Notes: generated by a model from the letters alone, not told the origin. Shown: positions 8,146 to 16,698, counted from the first letter of the stretch. The stretch is DNA of 40,986 bases from CAVTWS01 sp964390555 (GCA_964390555.1 CAYMJU010000149.1:1-40986), one strand, 5' to 3'. Program-made: numbers and translations.

Positions 8146-9273
8146 TTAAGGACGGTGCCGCGGGTGAAGCGGCGTGGGCATCGCCTGCACGGCCGGCAGG
8201 ACCTCCTCGGCGAACAGCGTGAGGCTGCGCTCGGCGTTCTCCGGTGCCATCCCGCCATAGAAGAAGTGAACCACGAGCGTCTCGAGGCTGATCGCTTCCT
8301 GGATCCACTGGATTCGCTCGACCAGTTCGGCGGGCGTGCCGACCAGCGTCGAGTTGGGGCCCTTGTTCGTCTTGAGCTGGCCGACGTCGGCTTCGCGATG
8401 AGAGGCGTAGTGCTCGTATCCCGGCACCCGAGCATCGAGCGCGCTGTTCCACTCGAAGTAGTGGTTCTGTGCCGCCTGCACCTGGTTGCGGACCCATTGC
8501 CGGCCCTCCTTGGCCTCAGCGGACGTCTCGGCGCAGTACATGTACAGCATGGTCGTCGGCTGATCCGGCGCCAGGCCCAGCTCGGCCCGGGTCGTGTTGA
8601 ACTCGAGTACCCGTTTGCTCATGGCCTCGATGTCGTCGTCGGACACGAACATCTGGCCCAGCCCGTTCTGTGCCGCCAGGCGGATCGACTTCGGCGTGTT
8701 GCACGCCACCTTGATGCGGCTGGTGAGGTCGCCTTTGTGGCGGGCCTGGGGCCGGATCGTCGTGGGCGGAATCGTGAACACCTCGCCGTCGAAACTGAAC
8801 CGCTCGGCGCCGTCGGCGGCGCGTATCGCGTTGATCACGTCGTAGAAGTAGTCGTGCGATCGCTCGATCGGCACGCCGAGTGACCCGTACTCGTGGGTCG
8901 TCACTCCGCGGCCGATCCCGAGGTGCAGCCGGCGACCCTTCAACAAGATGTCGAGCATCGACAACTCGCTGGCCAGACGAACCGGGTTCCACCACGGCGC
9001 CACGATCACCGCGGTCCCCACATCGACGCGTGTCGTGCGGCCGGCCCAGTAGGCCAGGTACTGGAGCGGATTGGGTTGCATCGAGTACGCGCTGCCGTAG
9101 TGCTCGGTCGCCCAGATCGAGTCGTACCCGAGCGGTTCGACCAGCTCGCCGAGGCGCAGCGTGTTGTCGAAGTGCTCGTGGTCCGGTATCCGGGGCGGCT
9201 GCGAGTAGTCGCCGGCCAGCAGGCGCGGCCAGTCCTCCTGGTTGTACCCGGTGACCATCACACCAACGTGCAT
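8146..9273 (-). CDS. Luciferase-like (LLM) F420/FMN-dependent oxidoreductase
   Basis: A 375-residue TIM-barrel flavoprotein of the bacterial luciferase superfamily. Family marks are LGYDSIWATEHYG near residue 55, DVGTAVIVAPWWNPVRLASE, LGIGRGVTTHEYGSLG, and a C-terminal VGTPAELVERIQ. GGGGAG 6-7 bases before the ATG supports the start. In actinobacteria many such proteins use F420, but FMN cannot be excluded. It is followed on the opposite strand by the thioesterase (convergent, 93-base gap). It is one of three LLM proteins in the window. Substrate unknown. Confidence 0.85.
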   Translation of the reverse strand: MHVGVMVTGYNQEDWPRLLAGDYSQPPRIPDHEHFDNTLRLGELVEPLGYDSIWATEHYGSAYSMQPNPLQYLAYWAGRTTRVDVGTAVIVAPWWNPVRLASELSMLDILLKGRRLHLGIGRGVTTHEYGSLGVPIERSHDYFYDVINAIRAADGAERFSFDGEVFTIPPTTIRPQARHKGDLTSRIKVACNTPKSIRLAAQNGLGQMFVSDDDIEAMSKRVLEFNTTRAELGLAPDQPTTMLYMYCAETSAEAKEGRQWVRNQVQAAQNHYFEWNSALDARVPGYEHYASHREADVGQLKTNKGPNSTLVGTPAELVERIQWIQEAISLETLVVHFFYGGMAPENAERSLTLFAEEVLPAVQAMPTPLHPRHRP

Positions 9274-9365
9274 CGACTGCTCCCCGCAGTTGCCCCTCTC
9301 GGGTGTTCATTCGCTAGACGCGTACGGTAGCCACGTTCGCAGCCCAGTCCAGCAATCGCGCCGCG

Positions 9366-10643
9366 CTACCGCGTCGTGTGACCAGCGAGGATCCGCTTGG
9401 CTTCGTCGGCGACGGCCGAAGTACCGTTCTGGGCTCGTATCGGCTCGGCCATGACCGCGGCCCGAGCGGCGTGATCGCCGCGGCCGGCCACGATGTGCCC
9501 GATCGCTTTCACCAGACCGCGCGGTCGTCGAACCCAGATGCCGGTGCCGAGCTCTCGCTGACGTCGTGCATGCACTATCTGGTCGAACAGGCACGGCACG
9601 ATCACCGACGGGAGCCCGGCCAGCAGCGCCAGGCTGTTGGTCCCGTGGGCGCCCGAATGCACCACTGCCCGGCTCCGGGCGAGCAGCGGCTCCAGCGGAG
9701 CGAAGGCCCGGACCGCGTGGCGATCGCCAGCGAGCGCTCCTACTCGGTGGGCCAGCTCGGCATTCGACACGAGGAACACGCCCCGGCACCCGTTGTCGTC
9801 GAGCGCCGTCACCGCAGCGTCGAACACCTCGGGACGCGCCGATGCTGCGCTGGTGCCGAGGGTCACCACCACCGGGGGCTCGCCGCGGTCGAGGAACGCC
9901 ACGAGTTCGTCGTCGAGGGTGCCTCCGTCGGGACCCGACCACGGCGTGAACCCGACGAGGCGGTAGTTGTCGGGCCAATCGGGCTGGTGATCGAGGTACA
10001 CCGACGGGACCAATCCCAGGTTCGACGTGGGGGATAGGCGGCCGTCCATCAGATTCCAATCGTCGGCTGGCAGCCCGAGATCGCGACGGAAGTCGCGGAA
10101 GCCCGCCGCGCACGTAACGCGATCCGAGACCCTGGAGCGGGCCAGACGGATCATCGCCCGATTGACCCGCCGTCCCATGTACGGCATGCCGGCCATCGCG
10201 CTGTGCTCGGACAGGTTCAACATGGGGAAGAGGTCACCGACGATCACCGGCACGCCGCGCCGTTCGGACACCATCGAACCGACGAGCGACGCCGCGGGAT
10301 GCGACACGAGCAGATCGGCATCGGCCATCTCCGCATCGAGGGCGCCGTACAGGGCGTCGAGGTCGGGGACGGTGAGCATGCCGAAGTAGAGCCTGGGCAT
10401 CATGGCGCCCCCGAACCAGTTGCCCCACCGGTCGACGTACGCGGCGTGCCGGTCGAGCATCACGGGCCCGAAGTCGGTACCCGAATGGGCGCACCGGAAC
10501 GGCTCGCCGGCAAACAACGGATGGAACTCGCGCGGAACGACGAACACAACGTCGTGGCCGCGCCGAGCCAGCTCGCTCGCGATCGGCACGTACGGGAACA
10601 CGTCGCCGCGGTAGGCCATCGAGTACACGACGATCTTCGCCAC
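9366..10643 (-). CDS. GT1-family (UGT/MGT-like) glycosyltransferase
   Basis: A 425-residue GT-B glycosyltransferase. The N-terminus KIVVYSMAYRGDVFPYVPIASELARRGH carries the usual G/F-P-L-A-LARRGH acceptor-domain pattern. The C-terminal donor-binding signature is HSGAHGTNSLALLAGLPSV followed by PCLFDQIVHARRQRELG, as in macrolide, sterol and flavonoid glucosyltransferases. The GTG at 10643 gives the expected short N-terminus, but no clear ribosome site precedes it, so the start is uncertain. It lies 92 bases upstream of the LLM gene on the same strand and may share its transcript. Probable role: glycosylation of a small hydrophobic metabolite. Confidence 0.82.
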   Translation of the reverse strand: MAKIVVYSMAYRGDVFPYVPIASELARRGHDVVFVVPREFHPLFAGEPFRCAHSGTDFGPVMLDRHAAYVDRWGNWFGGAMMPRLYFGMLTVPDLDALYGALDAEMADADLLVSHPAASLVGSMVSERRGVPVIVGDLFPMLNLSEHSAMAGMPYMGRRVNRAMIRLARSRVSDRVTCAAGFRDFRRDLGLPADDWNLMDGRLSPTSNLGLVPSVYLDHQPDWPDNYRLVGFTPWSGPDGGTLDDELVAFLDRGEPPVVVTLGTSAASARPEVFDAAVTALDDNGCRGVFLVSNAELAHRVGALAGDRHAVRAFAPLEPLLARSRAVVHSGAHGTNSLALLAGLPSVIVPCLFDQIVHARRQRELGTGIWVRRPRGLVKAIGHIVAGRGDHAARAAVMAEPIRAQNGTSAVADEAKRILAGHTTR

Positions 10644-10767
10644 TACGAGATTGTCGCGCCGACGCGCCTTCTCGGTTCGACAAACACTCGAATGCCAGCG
10701 GACACCGCCGACAGGACCACTGATCGCTGAGCCGCTACATGTCGCCGCGGGTTTGTTGGGAGGACCG

Positions 10768-13092
10768 ATGTCCAAGCCGGTGAAGCTACCGAAGAAGGCG
10801 CCCAAGGCGCTCAAAGACTTCGTCGCCTGCACGGTCGACACGCTCGAGCTCGACCCGGCCGACACGTCGTGGGTTCCGACGCCGAAGGAGCTGGGCAAAG
10901 CCGGCTCGCCATCGGTGACGATCGAGCCCGGCGCGGAGCCCGGCGCGACGAGGGTCACGGCCAGCTGGCTCGGCGGGGTTGCGTCGGTCAGCCTCGACAT
11001 CTCCGTCGTCGACGGGCAGCTGACCGTTCGGGCCAACGGCGCGCTCGGCGAAGCGCTCCAGGGCGAGATCGACGAGTGGGCGCGATCGCTGAACGATGCT
11101 GTCCGCGAGGCGGGCAAGCAGTTCGAGTCGGTGACGATCGTCGGTGGCAAGGCGCGGATCACCAAGGCCCGGATCGCGGTCCCGCCCCCGGCCCAACAAG
11201 GCGTGGTCCCGACGCCGACACCCGCTCCGGCCCCGCCACCCCCGAGGACCACGCCGACGCCGCCCACCCCGCCGCCTACCCCTCAGCCCGCTCCGGCCAC
11301 CGAGGAGAAGTCCGGGTGCCTCAGCTCGCTCGGACTGCTCTTCATCGGTGTGATCGGCGCCGGTGCCATCGGCTTCGGGCTCTGGCAGATCATCGGCGAC
11401 GACGGTGGCGACAACGAGACCGCGGCCACAACGACGATCGCGGCCGAGGTGAACACGCCGCCAGTCGACGACGCTACGACGACCACAGCGCCGGTTGTCG
11501 CGATCCCGGCGTGCGACGCCGTCTCCACCGATGGCTCCTCCGTGGGCCAGGTGCCGCCGCGGGCCGCCGGTTCACCGGTTTGGGACGACGGCACGCTGTT
11601 CGCTGCGTGCGCCGGGGGCCCGGGCACCGACCACGCCGCCTTCCTCTTTCCTGGTCCCTTCGAGGCTCCAGCGGTGTTCGCTCCCGGCGGCAACCCCGGC
11701 GTATCCCACAACGGCTCGGTTCCCGACGCAGTGACCGGCCAGCAGGGTCTCTCGCAAACCGACCCGTTCTTCTTCACCAGCCTCACCAGCTCGTCGTTCC
11801 GACTGATCGCCGACTGCAACGGCAACCAGTCGACCGCCGATGCCACCCCCGACCCCTCGGGGATCGTGATCTTCAATCTCCCGCTGTACTCGTTCGGCCA
11901 GTGCTCGGCCACGAGCCTGGTCGCCACCTCGCCCGACGACACGACGTTCGCGCTTCCGACAACGCTGGTCGGCATTGGTGGCCAGTGGCAGATCACGAGC
12001 GCCGAGCGCGATCCTGCTGCCGGAATCCAGGCCCTGTTGGACTCACTCGGCACGGCTCGCCTCGCGGTTGACGCGTACTGGGATGAAGCGGTGTCTCGTC
12101 TCATCGCGGCCGATGCGCTCGTCAGCGGCCGCGACGATCTGTTCGGCTCCGGCTGCGTGAGCGTGGCGCCCGTAGTGCTTCCGCCGCCGCCGGGCTGCCC
12201 GTTCACCGGGGCGCCGCTCACCATCCACACCGTGTCGTCGGGAGCGACGGCGTTCGGTGCGCCGCTCCAACTCCACTCGGGTTTGATCTCCGGCGGACTC
12301 GATGTCGACCTGCATGACCTTCTGTTCGGCGACAGTGGGATCATGCGTTGCGGGCCGACGCCGGTCGGGTTCCAGGGGTGTGCCGACGGTAAGCCCGATT
12401 TCTTCGACTCGTTCGCGGCCATCAGCTTGGTCACCGGGGATCCGGGAACACCGTTCGGAGGCCTGTCGGGTGCGGGGTCGATCGAGCTGGCCAACGGCAC
12501 CCGGTTCGAGATCGGTATCGGAGCCGATGCTGTCGACGTGACCGCGTCGCAGAACGGGGCGGCGATCGACTCCAACGCCGTGGCCGTCGTCCGCGGCCCG
12601 CTGGTCACCCTCATCGTCCCTGGTGGCGAGCTCGGCGCCGATCCGTCGTACCGGCTCAGCCCGGATGGTCCCTTCACGGCGATCGACACCACCGTCGCCC
12701 CGTTCGGCGCGCCGTCCCCGCCCGAGCCCGAGTCGATCGATACCTTCCTCGCCGCGCTGTCCGCGTCGTTGTCGTCAGGCGACACCGCGTTCGCGCTCGA
12801 CCGCCTGCACCCCCAAGTGCTCGACTTCTTCCCGACCGAGTGCCCCGACCACCTCGTCGGCATCGTCGACCCCACGTTCAACCTCGAGGCGATCGAGGTG
12901 GGCGCCGTCGGGCCGTTCGAGTACCAGGTTCGAGACGGCCGGACGGCCTCGGTGCCCGGCGCCACCACCGTCCGCACGTCGCGCACCGACAACGGCCAAG
13001 TCCGCGAGATCGAAGCCCACTTCGTGCTCGGCGACGACGGCGTGTGGCGCTGGCTCACCGACTGCACGCCCACCGATCCCGTTACCGGTTGA
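10768..13092 (+). CDS. Large single-pass membrane protein of unknown function
   Basis: A 774-residue protein I do not recognise as a named family. GGGAGG (10758-10763) supports the ATG. Residues 1-140 look cytoplasmic and mixed alpha/beta. A Pro/Thr-rich linker spans about 145-183, and one membrane helix is at about 188-209 (LGLLFIGVIGAGAIGFGLW). An acidic/Thr-rich stalk with several TTT runs follows, then about 500 extracytoplasmic residues with scattered Cys. The last ~115 residues (from SIDTFLAALSASL) resemble an NTF2/SnoaL-like fold with one Cys pair. The architecture suggests an envelope sensor or scaffold (inference). It is transcribed away from the glycosyltransferase; the 124-base divergent gap shows no clear promoter. 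Confidence 0.72.
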   Translation: MSKPVKLPKKAPKALKDFVACTVDTLELDPADTSWVPTPKELGKAGSPSVTIEPGAEPGATRVTASWLGGVASVSLDISVVDGQLTVRANGALGEALQGEIDEWARSLNDAVREAGKQFESVTIVGGKARITKARIAVPPPAQQGVVPTPTPAPAPPPPRTTPTPPTPPPTPQPAPATEEKSGCLSSLGLLFIGVIGAGAIGFGLWQIIGDDGGDNETAATTTIAAEVNTPPVDDATTTTAPVVAIPACDAVSTDGSSVGQVPPRAAGSPVWDDGTLFAACAGGPGTDHAAFLFPGPFEAPAVFAPGGNPGVSHNGSVPDAVTGQQGLSQTDPFFFTSLTSSSFRLIADCNGNQSTADATPDPSGIVIFNLPLYSFGQCSATSLVATSPDDTTFALPTTLVGIGGQWQITSAERDPAAGIQALLDSLGTARLAVDAYWDEAVSRLIAADALVSGRDDLFGSGCVSVAPVVLPPPPGCPFTGAPLTIHTVSSGATAFGAPLQLHSGLISGGLDVDLHDLLFGDSGIMRCGPTPVGFQGCADGKPDFFDSFAAISLVTGDPGTPFGGLSGAGSIELANGTRFEIGIGADAVDVTASQNGAAIDSNAVAVVRGPLVTLIVPGGELGADPSYRLSPDGPFTAIDTTVAPFGAPSPPEPESIDTFLAALSASLSSGDTAFALDRLHPQVLDFFPTECPDHLVGIVDPTFNLEAIEVGAVGPFEYQVRDGRTASVPGATTVRTSRTDNGQVREIEAHFVLGDDGVWRWLTDCTPTDPVTG

Positions 13093-13127
13093 TCTCCCGC
13101 ACCACGCCGTCCCGGGTGACAGCGCAG

Positions 13128-13403
13128 CTACTGCGAATGTGTTCGCTCTCGACGCGTCGGTGCGGGGACCTCGACCGAGTCACTTTGTCCGGTTGTCGAG
13201 GATCGACCACGGCGAGCCCAGGTCGCGACAGCACTGGCACCGAGAAGCATCACAGCGATGGCGGCCGCCAGCCCGATGAACACCCCAGCGGTCACAGCCA
13301 CACCGGCGGTGAAGCCGAGCGCGGCGATGATCGGCGGCGCGCAACACGCGACGCACGCCGCGGATACGAACCCACCTCGGGCAAGCACCTCACGAACGTT
13401 CAT
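13128..13403 (-). CDS. Small two-helix membrane protein with a CxxCC motif, MerT/MerC/MerF-like
   Basis: A 91-residue protein with two predicted membrane helices. The first holds FVSAACVACCAPPIIAALG, where the closely spaced Cys residues and following Pro pair resemble the first-helix Cys motif of mercury/metal transporters MerT and MerF. The second helix is about residues 37-58 and the tail is basic and cytoplasmic. The ATG overlaps the upstream regulator's stop by 4 bases (13400-13403), so it is co-translated with a metal-type MerR regulator. Likely role: membrane passage or binding of a thiophilic metal. The metal is not determinable, and there is no merA or periplasmic MerP nearby. Confidence 0.65.
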   Translation of the reverse strand: MNVREVLARGGFVSAACVACCAPPIIAALGFTAGVAVTAGVFIGLAAAIAVMLLGASAVATWARRGRSSTTGQSDSVEVPAPTRRERTHSQ

Positions 13404-14137
13404 GCCGCGATCCCGACGAGCGCATCGAGCAGCGGTCGGGCATCGTCAGGTCCGGTCACGTCGAGCGCGACCCCCGCTGTATCGATCGTGATCGAGAAGG
13501 TGAAGAATCGGCAGCAGTCGTGCTCGATCGCGGCCAGCGCAGCGAGAGCCACGACATCGACGCCGGGTTCGAACCTCAAGCGGACACCCCTGGGGATCGG
13601 TTCGCGACCGGCCGCACGATCGGCAACCGATCGCCACCGGTCGACGCGACCGTCGCGTCGATCTGGTGACAGCGTGCAAGCGATCGCCGGGCCATCGCCC
13701 GTTGGCCGCCTCGCGACCACAGCGACCGGGGCGCGGTCGACCACGCATCCGCAGGATTCGTCGCACGGCCCGTCGGGCGTGTGCATGGCAAGGTCCTCCG
13801 CCACCCGCCGCAGCTCACTGGTGAACGCGATCAGCTCCGCTGTCTTGGCCTGCGCGCCGGAGATCTTGGCTTCGACGAGGTCGCGCAACCGGCCCTGGGC
13901 CGGTGCGCACTTCTCGCGACGCAGCAGCGACATCACCTCGGTGATCTCATCGAGGGAGAGCCCGAACCCCTTGGCCCGACCGATGAACAGCAGCTGCTCG
14001 ACGTGGCGGTCGTCGTAGCTGCGATAGCCCGACCCCGTGCGCTGCGGGCGAACCAGACCGGACCTCTCGTAGAACCGAAGCGTGGATGCCGGGAAGCCTG
14101 TTCGTCTGGCGACCTGGGAGATCGAGTAACCGTTCAT
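13400..14137 (-). CDS. MerR-family metal regulator fused to a C-terminal Cys-containing domain
   Basis: A 245-residue regulator. Residues 1-70 are a MerR winged helix (YSISQVARRTGFPASTLRFYERSGLV). A dimerisation helix follows with Cys in LRREKCAPAQGR, then a metal-binding-loop-like CDESCGC about 45 residues later; this spacing recalls the three-Cys site of MerR and the metal loop of ZntR. Ordinary MerR proteins end near residue 145. Here a further ~100 residues run from AIACTLSPDRR to an EHDCCRFFTF block and a closing DARPLLDAL. That extra domain resembles small stand-alone proteins seen near metal-resistance genes; its function is unknown to me. GGTGGGGG precedes the ATG. A MerR-type promoter lies immediately upstream. 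Confidence 0.8.
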   Translation of the reverse strand: MNGYSISQVARRTGFPASTLRFYERSGLVRPQRTGSGYRSYDDRHVEQLLFIGRAKGFGLSLDEITEVMSLLRREKCAPAQGRLRDLVEAKISGAQAKTAELIAFTSELRRVAEDLAMHTPDGPCDESCGCVVDRAPVAVVARRPTGDGPAIACTLSPDRRDGRVDRWRSVADRAAGREPIPRGVRLRFEPGVDVVALAALAAIEHDCCRFFTFSITIDTAGVALDVTGPDDARPLLDALVGIAA

Positions 14138-14144
14138 GCCCCCA

Positions 14145-14175
14145 CCGTAAACCTTGAACCCAGGTTGAAGGTCAA
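14145..14175 (-). promoter_or_regulatory. MerR-type promoter/operator with 19-bp spacer
   Basis: Read on the minus strand: -35 TTGACC (14175-14170), a spacer of exactly 19 bases, then -10 TTACGG (14150-14145), ending 7 bases before the regulator's ATG. The spacer is almost entirely a dyad, ACCTTCAACC-TG-GGTTCAAGGT (14172-14151), palindromic except at one position per arm and the centre. Over-long 19-20 bp spacers filled by a dyad are the hallmark of MerR-activated promoters. It should autoregulate the merR-like gene and the small membrane protein. Confidence 0.72.
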
Positions 14176-14236
14176 GCGCTCGCGGCACTCACGGTGCCCC
14201 CGCAAGTGCATTGTGGGTCGCGTCGCGTGGGCCACG

Positions 14237-14260
14237 GGCCCGGCGGATTATCGCCGGGCC
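14237..14260 (-). terminator. Hairpin terminator downstream of tRNA-Val
   Basis: GGCCCGGCG (14237-14245), loop GATTAT, CGCCGGGCC (14252-14260): a perfect 9-bp GC stem beginning 11 bases past the 3' end of tRNA-Val on the minus strand. There is no U-tract, so it would be an I-shaped terminator as often proposed for actinobacteria. It also insulates the merR-like promoter. Confidence 0.6.
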
Positions 14261-14271
14261 AGGCGGCACCG

Positions 14272-14345
14272 TGGGCCGTAAGGGACTTGAACCCCTGACC
14301 CCCTGCGCGTCATGCAGGTGCTCTAGCCAACTGAGCTAACGGCCC
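14272..14345 (-). tRNA. tRNA-Val (anticodon GAC)
   Basis: A complete cloverleaf on the minus strand. The acceptor GGGCCGT pairs with ACGGCCC and the discriminator is A. The D-arm contains GCTCAGTTGGCTAGAGC. The anticodon stem CCTGC/GCAGG encloses loop ATGACGC, giving anticodon GAC (Val, GUC). The T-arm has GGTTCAAGTCC. CCA is not encoded. A hairpin terminator follows. Confidence 0.93.
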
Positions 14346-14390
14346 CGAATCTGGAGCGTAGCAGCCGTCCCGGGCGACGCGGCCACCAGA

Positions 14391-15125
14391 TCAGCGATCG
14401 CCGCCGAGCCCCCAAGGCGATCCTTCGAGCAACGCCAGCACCACCAAGACCAGCCCGGCAACGCCGACGAGCCATAGGCCCGCACCCATGGAGATGTCGA
14501 TCTGTGCGAACTCGTCGGCGTCGTTGGCCACGTCGAGCGCGTCGATGGCGAACACCGCGAGCGCGGTGAGCCCGCCGAGCAGTATGGCGAGTTTCACGAA
14601 CAGGTGCCGGACCCGCGCCGCGACCAAGCCCCCGACGCCGGCGACGGCTATGCCGGCGACCAGCGTGATCGGCCCGTCGTCGCGATCCCAGCCCTGCTGC
14701 GACACGTCGACCGGTTCGCCGATTCGCACCCAGGTGAGGAAGGTCGCCAGTACGAGCACCAGTCCGGCCCCGACGACGAGCCCGGCGATCACGACGTCAC
14801 GGCTCCCCTGACGGGCCGGACCCGGGGCGGCGGGCGGGGCGGGCGGCCAGATCGTCGGCGGCTCGGCGCCCATCTCCACCGGCGGCCGGTCGGGGTACTG
14901 AGCGGCCGGCGGTCGGTGGCCGAGGGCAACTTCGCCCGGCGACGCCGACGCGACCAAACCGCCGGGCGTGGCCCCGCCCGTCCAGCTGCCGTGATCCGCG
15001 GCCACAGCGGCGACGGGCTCGACGCCCCAGTGCCGGCGGTACGCCTCGTCGGGGTGACGTTCGGGCGGGTACCAAAGACCGTCGGACGCCACCCACCAGC
15101 CCGGCCCCACGGAGAAATCACTCAT
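14391..15125 (-). CDS. Small multi-pass membrane protein with N-terminal GWW...WYPP motif
   Basis: A 244-residue protein. The N-terminus PGWWVASDGLWYPPERHP is a short Trp-rich motif common at the start of actinobacterial membrane proteins (SHOCT/DUF2510-like in style). A Pro/Ala-rich linker follows to about residue 125. Four membrane segments then occupy about 130-150, 172-192, 196-216 and 222-240. No enzyme motif is visible. It lies alone between two tRNA genes and ends 45 bases before the tRNA-Val 5' end, all on the minus strand. Only a weak GGGTC precedes the ATG. Function unknown. Confidence 0.72.
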   Translation of the reverse strand: MSDFSVGPGWWVASDGLWYPPERHPDEAYRRHWGVEPVAAVAADHGSWTGGATPGGLVASASPGEVALGHRPPAAQYPDRPPVEMGAEPPTIWPPAPPAAPGPARQGSRDVVIAGLVVGAGLVLVLATFLTWVRIGEPVDVSQQGWDRDDGPITLVAGIAVAGVGGLVAARVRHLFVKLAILLGGLTALAVFAIDALDVANDADEFAQIDISMGAGLWLVGVAGLVLVVLALLEGSPWGLGGDR

Positions 15126-15217
15126 CGGCGTGACCCTACTGTGGGCCGAGCGGCTCCTGCCCACCGCGGGGCCTGGGAGCGATCGAGGCACGGCCGACAG
15201 GCACGGCCGCGGTGCAG

Positions 15218-15292
15218 AGCGCCGGGCGGGATTTGAACCCGCGACTGTACGGCTTTGCAGGCCGCTCCCTTGGGCCGCTCGGGCACCGACGC
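15218..15292 (-). tRNA. tRNA-Cys (anticodon GCA)
   Basis: A cloverleaf on the minus strand. The acceptor GCGTCGG pairs with CCGGCGC (one G-U). The D-stem is CCC/GGG. The anticodon stem GCGGC/GCCGT encloses loop CTGCAAA, giving anticodon GCA. The T-arm GCGGG-TTCAAAT-CCCGC is intact and the discriminator is U, as is universal for tRNA-Cys. CCA is not encoded. Confidence 0.92.
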
Positions 15293-15312
15293 ACGCTTTG
15301 CAGCAGGGGGAC

Positions 15313-16038
15313 ATGGTAGCGCCGCCCCACACGTGCCACGATGCCACGGTGAGCAACGCGTCCCGCTCCCCTCTCGAGCTGCTCGGCCGGATCGGTCACG
15401 ACGAGCGCCAGCTCGCTCCCGGGCTCCGCCTGGTCGAGGCGTACACCATGGGCGGGCTGCTCCAGCTCCTGTGGTCGGGCGACCCGACGGCCGAGGACGT
15501 GGTGATCTGTTGCCCCGGTGCCATGGGAGGTCTGCTGGGCCCGGCCCGAGGCCTGTTCCTCGACCTCGGTCGGGAGCTGGCCGAGCGAGGCGTCGGCGTC
15601 ATAACCGTCGACTACCGGAGACCCGACTTGCTCGACCGCTCCTACCTCGACGCCGTGGCCACCTTCGACTGGGCGGCGCGCCAGGGCGCGCGCCGTGTCG
15701 TCTACGTCGGCCACAGCTTCGGCGGCGCGGTCGCTATCCAGGCGGGCGCGACGGTTGGCCCGCTCGCGGCCGGGGTCTGCACGCTGTCGACGCAGAGCGC
15801 CGGCTGCGAGAACGCCGCGGCCCTGGCCCCGACTCCCCTCCTTCTCCTCCACGGCGACCGGGACCAGGTCCTCACCGCCGACAACAGCGCCATGGTGCAG
15901 ATGCTGGCCGGCTACGGCGATCTCGAGATCCTGGCCGGCGGCGACCACGGCCTCGCCACTGTCCGCGACGAGACGTTCGACCGGGTCCGCGGCTTCATCG
16001 ACCGCTCGTTCGACGATCACCGGTCAGCGACATCGTGA
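15313..16038 (+). CDS. Alpha/beta hydrolase (dienelactone hydrolase/esterase-like)
   Basis: A cytoplasmic serine hydrolase of 241 residues from the chosen ATG. The nucleophile elbow is GHSFGGA, the acid is in LLHGDRDQVL, and the His in GGDHGLA, so the catalytic triad is complete. The ATG at 15313 has an AGGGGG unusually close (two bases); a GTG at 15349 (VSNASRS) is equally possible and gives a 229-residue protein. Its stop overlaps the GTG of the DJ-1-like gene (16035-16038), so the two are coupled. Substrate unknown. Confidence 0.75.
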   Translation: MVAPPHTCHDATVSNASRSPLELLGRIGHDERQLAPGLRLVEAYTMGGLLQLLWSGDPTAEDVVICCPGAMGGLLGPARGLFLDLGRELAERGVGVITVDYRRPDLLDRSYLDAVATFDWAARQGARRVVYVGHSFGGAVAIQAGATVGPLAAGVCTLSTQSAGCENAAALAPTPLLLLHGDRDQVLTADNSAMVQMLAGYGDLEILAGGDHGLATVRDETFDRVRGFIDRSFDDHRSATS

Positions 16039-16658
16039 GCTCGAGTCGCCGGTTCGCCTGGCCGAGCCGCCGGTCTCGACCGAGGCCGTTCCTCAACCTG
16101 CCCCCTCTCGTCGGCGCCGACTGGCCTCTCGCACCCGGCGACCGGCTCATCGCCGTGCTCGTCTACGACGGCGTCACCAGCGCCGAAGTCGAGGTGACCG
16201 CGGACCGCCTGTGTGCCGGGACCGGCGCTCGCGCGGTCCTGGTCGCGACCCATCGGGGGCGTCACCAGGGGATCGAGCCGGTGCGAGACGTGATGGCCGC
16301 GGCCGCGATCGCCGAGGTGCACCGGGCCGACATCGTCGTGGTCCCCGGCGGCGTCGGGTGGCGCGCCCAGGCCGAGCAGGCCGAGGTACGCACCTGGCTC
16401 CAGGCCCTGGCGCCCGAAGCTCGTGGCGTGCTCGCCCTGTCGACCGGGCCGCTGGTGCTCGCCTCCGCCGGTTTGCTGGCGGGTGTCGAAGCGGCCTGCC
16501 ACTGGTTGGCGGCCGACGACCTGGCCCGCCTGGGTGCGCGCCCCGCGGCCGGCCGGGTGGCCGCGTCGCTCGACGAGCGCCTGGTGACCGCCGCGGGCGC
16601 GGTATCGGCCGAAGCCGCGTGCGCCCGGCTGATCGATCGTCTCCAGTGGGGCCGCTGA
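16035..16658 (+). CDS. DJ-1/PfpI-family protein with Ser at the nucleophile position
   Basis: A 207-residue class I glutamine-amidotransferase-like protein. After a basic N-terminal tail, LIAVLVYDGVTSAEVEV starts the fold; DIVVVPGGVGW follows, and the nucleophile elbow reads LALSTGPLVLASAGLLAG. In DJ-1/PfpI and AraC-coupled GATase-like proteins this elbow normally reads CTG, so the Cys is replaced by Ser. The rest, including ACHWLAADDLARLGARP, is well conserved. The GTG start overlaps the hydrolase stop by 4 bases. It may be a regulator or binder rather than a Cys-dependent enzyme (inference). Confidence 0.8.
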   Translation: MSSSRRFAWPSRRSRPRPFLNLPPLVGADWPLAPGDRLIAVLVYDGVTSAEVEVTADRLCAGTGARAVLVATHRGRHQGIEPVRDVMAAAAIAEVHRADIVVVPGGVGWRAQAEQAEVRTWLQALAPEARGVLALSTGPLVLASAGLLAGVEAACHWLAADDLARLGARPAAGRVAASLDERLVTAAGAVSAEAACARLIDRLQWGR

Positions 16659-16698
16659 CGCCTTCACGGATTCTGCACGGATTTCCTATCATTTCCGG

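Noticed and set aside
11283..13073. Long open frame (596 codons) on the minus strand
   Set aside because: Fully antisense to the 774-residue membrane protein gene; a GC-bias shadow with no domain or start signal.
14272..15292. tRNA genes as attachment sites of an island
   Set aside because: No integrase and no repeated tRNA 3' end was seen downstream on either side.
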